From assembly GCF_020882245.1 (NCBI RefSeq), contig NC_083597.1, positions 34,946,652-35,010,651 on the forward strand: a stretch of DNA of 64,000 bases, given 5' to 3'. Positions 62,401 to 64,000 of the stretch are shown here, piece after piece. Positions within the stretch are counted from its first letter, which is position 1. Every line of letters begins with the position of its first letter. The stretch comes from Rhopalosiphum padi. Lineage: Eukaryota > Arthropoda > Insecta > Hemiptera > Aphididae. The notes beneath the pieces are model-generated. The model was not told where the DNA came from, ran no database searches, and saw only the letters and a program-made list of their open reading frames with translations. Made by a program: the position numbers and the translations under genes.

Positions 62401-62420
62401 TTGGTAGACGTACCACCCAT
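53427..62420 (-). CDS. ANKIB1: Ankyrin repeat and IBR domain protein 1, RBR E3 ubiquitin ligase (1289 residues)
   Basis: Twenty-one exons join in phase: 62420-62355, 62278-62160, 62092-61885, 61819-61637, 60999-60822, 60751-60573, 59176-58943, 58873-58728, 58615-58396, 58167-58033, 56458-56299, 56226-56090, 55910-55674, 55607-55473, 55398-55242, 55138-55030, 54974-54934, 54852-54663, 54590-54414, 54349-54145 and 54080-53427. Start MGGTSTKFKKHLQRGDEYAA. Order: ankyrin repeats (exons 2-4, TLLHYAAKHG, NTALHLAAASG); RING1 from about residue 312 (CDIC...CCEHKFCNSCW); IBR (WCPVPNCG, VDCGRGHYFCW, CSC); RING2 (CPNCNSPIQKNEGCNHMKC), whose GCNHM cysteine (about 504) is the expected catalytic one; helical Ariadne-like region (exons 11-13); a CKxxxC...CSLRC cluster in exon 15; a ubiquitin-interacting motif in exon 18 (LQMALQMSLDEIA); and a long polar tail. 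RBR ligases pass ubiquitin through a RING2 thioester. It is longer than vertebrate ANKIB1, mostly in the tail. Confidence 0.95.
56955..57341. mobile_element. hAT-type MITE in an ANKIB1 intron
   Basis: The left end CAGTGGTTCTTA and the inverted right end CGGTGGTTTTTA match. A perfect 8-bp duplication atctagat is at 56947-56954 and 57342-57349. 387 bp, with a G-run at 57009; no coding capacity. Confidence 0.88.
59243..59434. mobile_element. hAT-type MITE, second copy type in ANKIB1
   Basis: The left end CAGTGTTTCTTAACCTTGGT and inverted right end CAATGTTTCTCAACTGGTGT match at most positions. A perfect 8-bp duplication ttttacta is at 59235-59242 and 59435-59442. 192 bp, in the intron between exons 6 and 7. 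Confidence 0.88.
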
Positions 62421-64000
62421 TTTGTTTTCTTTATAGAATATAACATATCTATCTGCTATCAAATATCCATGCTGATTTTTTTTTAAATACTATATTTGTT
62501 ATGATTTTCATTTTTGACGGCTATAGTGTATACTAAAATTAAAAACGATTAATAATTATAATAATGTTATTAATTAAGTACAATACACATTGGCTAATAT
62601 CCAACATTATTAAATAAGTTTATTTTATATACTCAATTAAAATATAAATAATAAAATATTACATATACCTACTGTATTATTATATTTTACTATAACGCAA
62701 TGCATAATTATACAATAACTTAAGTAGATAACCTTATTGATCATTTATTCATATGTTTTTATATAAATAATAATTAGTCTATACATTTAAATGTATGTAC
62801 AATTTTTCTTAGCAAACTAAACATAACTAGACAAATACAACAATATAATTTTTTTTTTTTTACAAAAATGTTATCAAATATATAAGGAAGTATCAAATAA
62901 GTAATATTTATTAGAAATAATTGATCATTAAAATATACAAGTCAATTATTTCAAAGAGCTAGTCTTTAACTAATAATTATATATTATTAAGATTGCAACG
63001 TTTCGAACTAATTTTATTAAAGTCAAAAATTGTGTTTACATTAAAAACTGCTCTATCTTCTTTTGTTAAGTACATAGGTAAGTAAAAACTGTTAACAAAG
63101 TATGTAATTTGAAAATTGTATCCAAATTATTTAACAATCAATTTTATAATATGTTTTGTGTTTAGCTATGTTGATTTTTAATAATAAAACTATTTATTTA
63201 TTAAGTCTAAAAACGTATGATGCTTATAATTAATTTATTTATGTAGGTATTACTAAGGACAAAGGAAAAAATGATTTAAAAATGATTACTTTACATTTAT
63301 CAAGCTTTCCTATTCTTATTCTTATTTTTTTATATATATAAATAGTTATACTTAATTATGTATGTGTAATGAGAATAATAAATTAGTTTCAGCAACATTT
63401 TAAAGTATTAAAAACTGAATGCCATAAAATTCTGTATAAATATAATAAATGAACAATTACTAAATACCATATAATTTTTAGATTGATATACAATAACAAA
63501 GATTAAAAGATGAAAACAAGGTTTGTATTTTTGTAAAGAATAATCACATAATATAGTTTTTCAAAATGATTGCTATTATGTTTTTCAAATATAAAGTTTT
63601 AATCATCAAACATTTTCAAATTCTTACATTTTAATTTTTCATCATAAATTTAATCATATAACCATTGATTGAATATACACAAACATACATGTTTTCATAT
63701 GATATAATTATCAACTCAGATTTTAAGTATTTTTTTATTAGATATAAAAATACTACTCTTAGAAAAATTCAGTATGATAGGTACAGTTTATATTTTGGTT
63801 ACATAGACAAATTATATCTTCAGAAAATAAAAGGATTAATCTATTCAAATACATATTGTTTTCTTTCAATGCCACTGATTATAAGTTTCATACAATATAT
63901 GTTATGAAATAATTCTGTATATCAGAGAAAAAAATATAAATATTGAGTATACATAATTGTTTAAAAAAATATATTATATTAATGAAGCGTATAAAAGGAA
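62421..64000. promoter_or_regulatory. Upstream region of ANKIB1, no other gene seen
   Basis: The first ~100 bp should be 5' untranslated sequence; a possible acceptor (AAATCAG) lies about 60 bp above the ATG. The rest to the window end is A/T-rich. The 80-codon plus frame 63665-63907 has no recognisable domain. Confidence 0.45.

Overview
This is an AT-rich eukaryotic window from an insect genome, most likely an aphid. That placement is inferred from base composition, intron style, the protein families and the mix of small DNA transposons; no marker gene proves it. The genes have short introns with GT..AG borders. Joining exons by reading phase gave continuous frames for five of the six genes; the sixth is a single exon. 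There are no operons, CRISPR arrays or tRNA/rRNA genes that I can see.

Layout: (1) 1-8361, minus strand: 5' 17 coding exons of a large secreted protein I cannot name, starting with a signal peptide; its 3' end lies outside the window. (2) 8.4-14.0 kb: AT-rich spacer with decayed transposons. (3) 14035-20.7 kb, minus: a short, divergent ZNFX1-like SF1 RNA helicase (917 codons). (4) 20.7-30.7 kb: a transposon graveyard with a Mutator-like element, a pogo/Tigger element, a hAT MITE, and a LINE tail interrupted by another element. (5) 30716-31141, minus: ISCA2, a mitochondrial Fe-S assembly factor, head-to-head with (6) a nine-exon C2H2 zinc-finger gene on the plus strand (31895-51372). (7) Nested inside intron 3 of that gene is an intronless sulfide:quinone oxidoreductase on the opposite strand (35175-36440). 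Later introns carry two LINEs and two TA-flanked MITEs. (8) 53427-62420, minus: a complete 21-exon ANKIB1, an ankyrin/RBR E3 ubiquitin ligase, convergent with the zinc-finger gene.

The most unusual signal is a set of very small palindromes (20-40 bp) that start with CA and end with TG. Five of the seven have 7-8 bp direct repeats directly at their borders, one has such a repeat displaced by 7 bp, and one has none. They look like insertions of hAT-type micro-elements too short to carry anything but their own inverted ends. Three sequence groups are each represented more than once. Other points of note are the missing segments in the ZNFX1-like helicase, a zinc-finger exon squeezed between two MITEs, one of which is a 592-bp fold-back, and a LINE whose ORF2 seems broken by only one frameshift.
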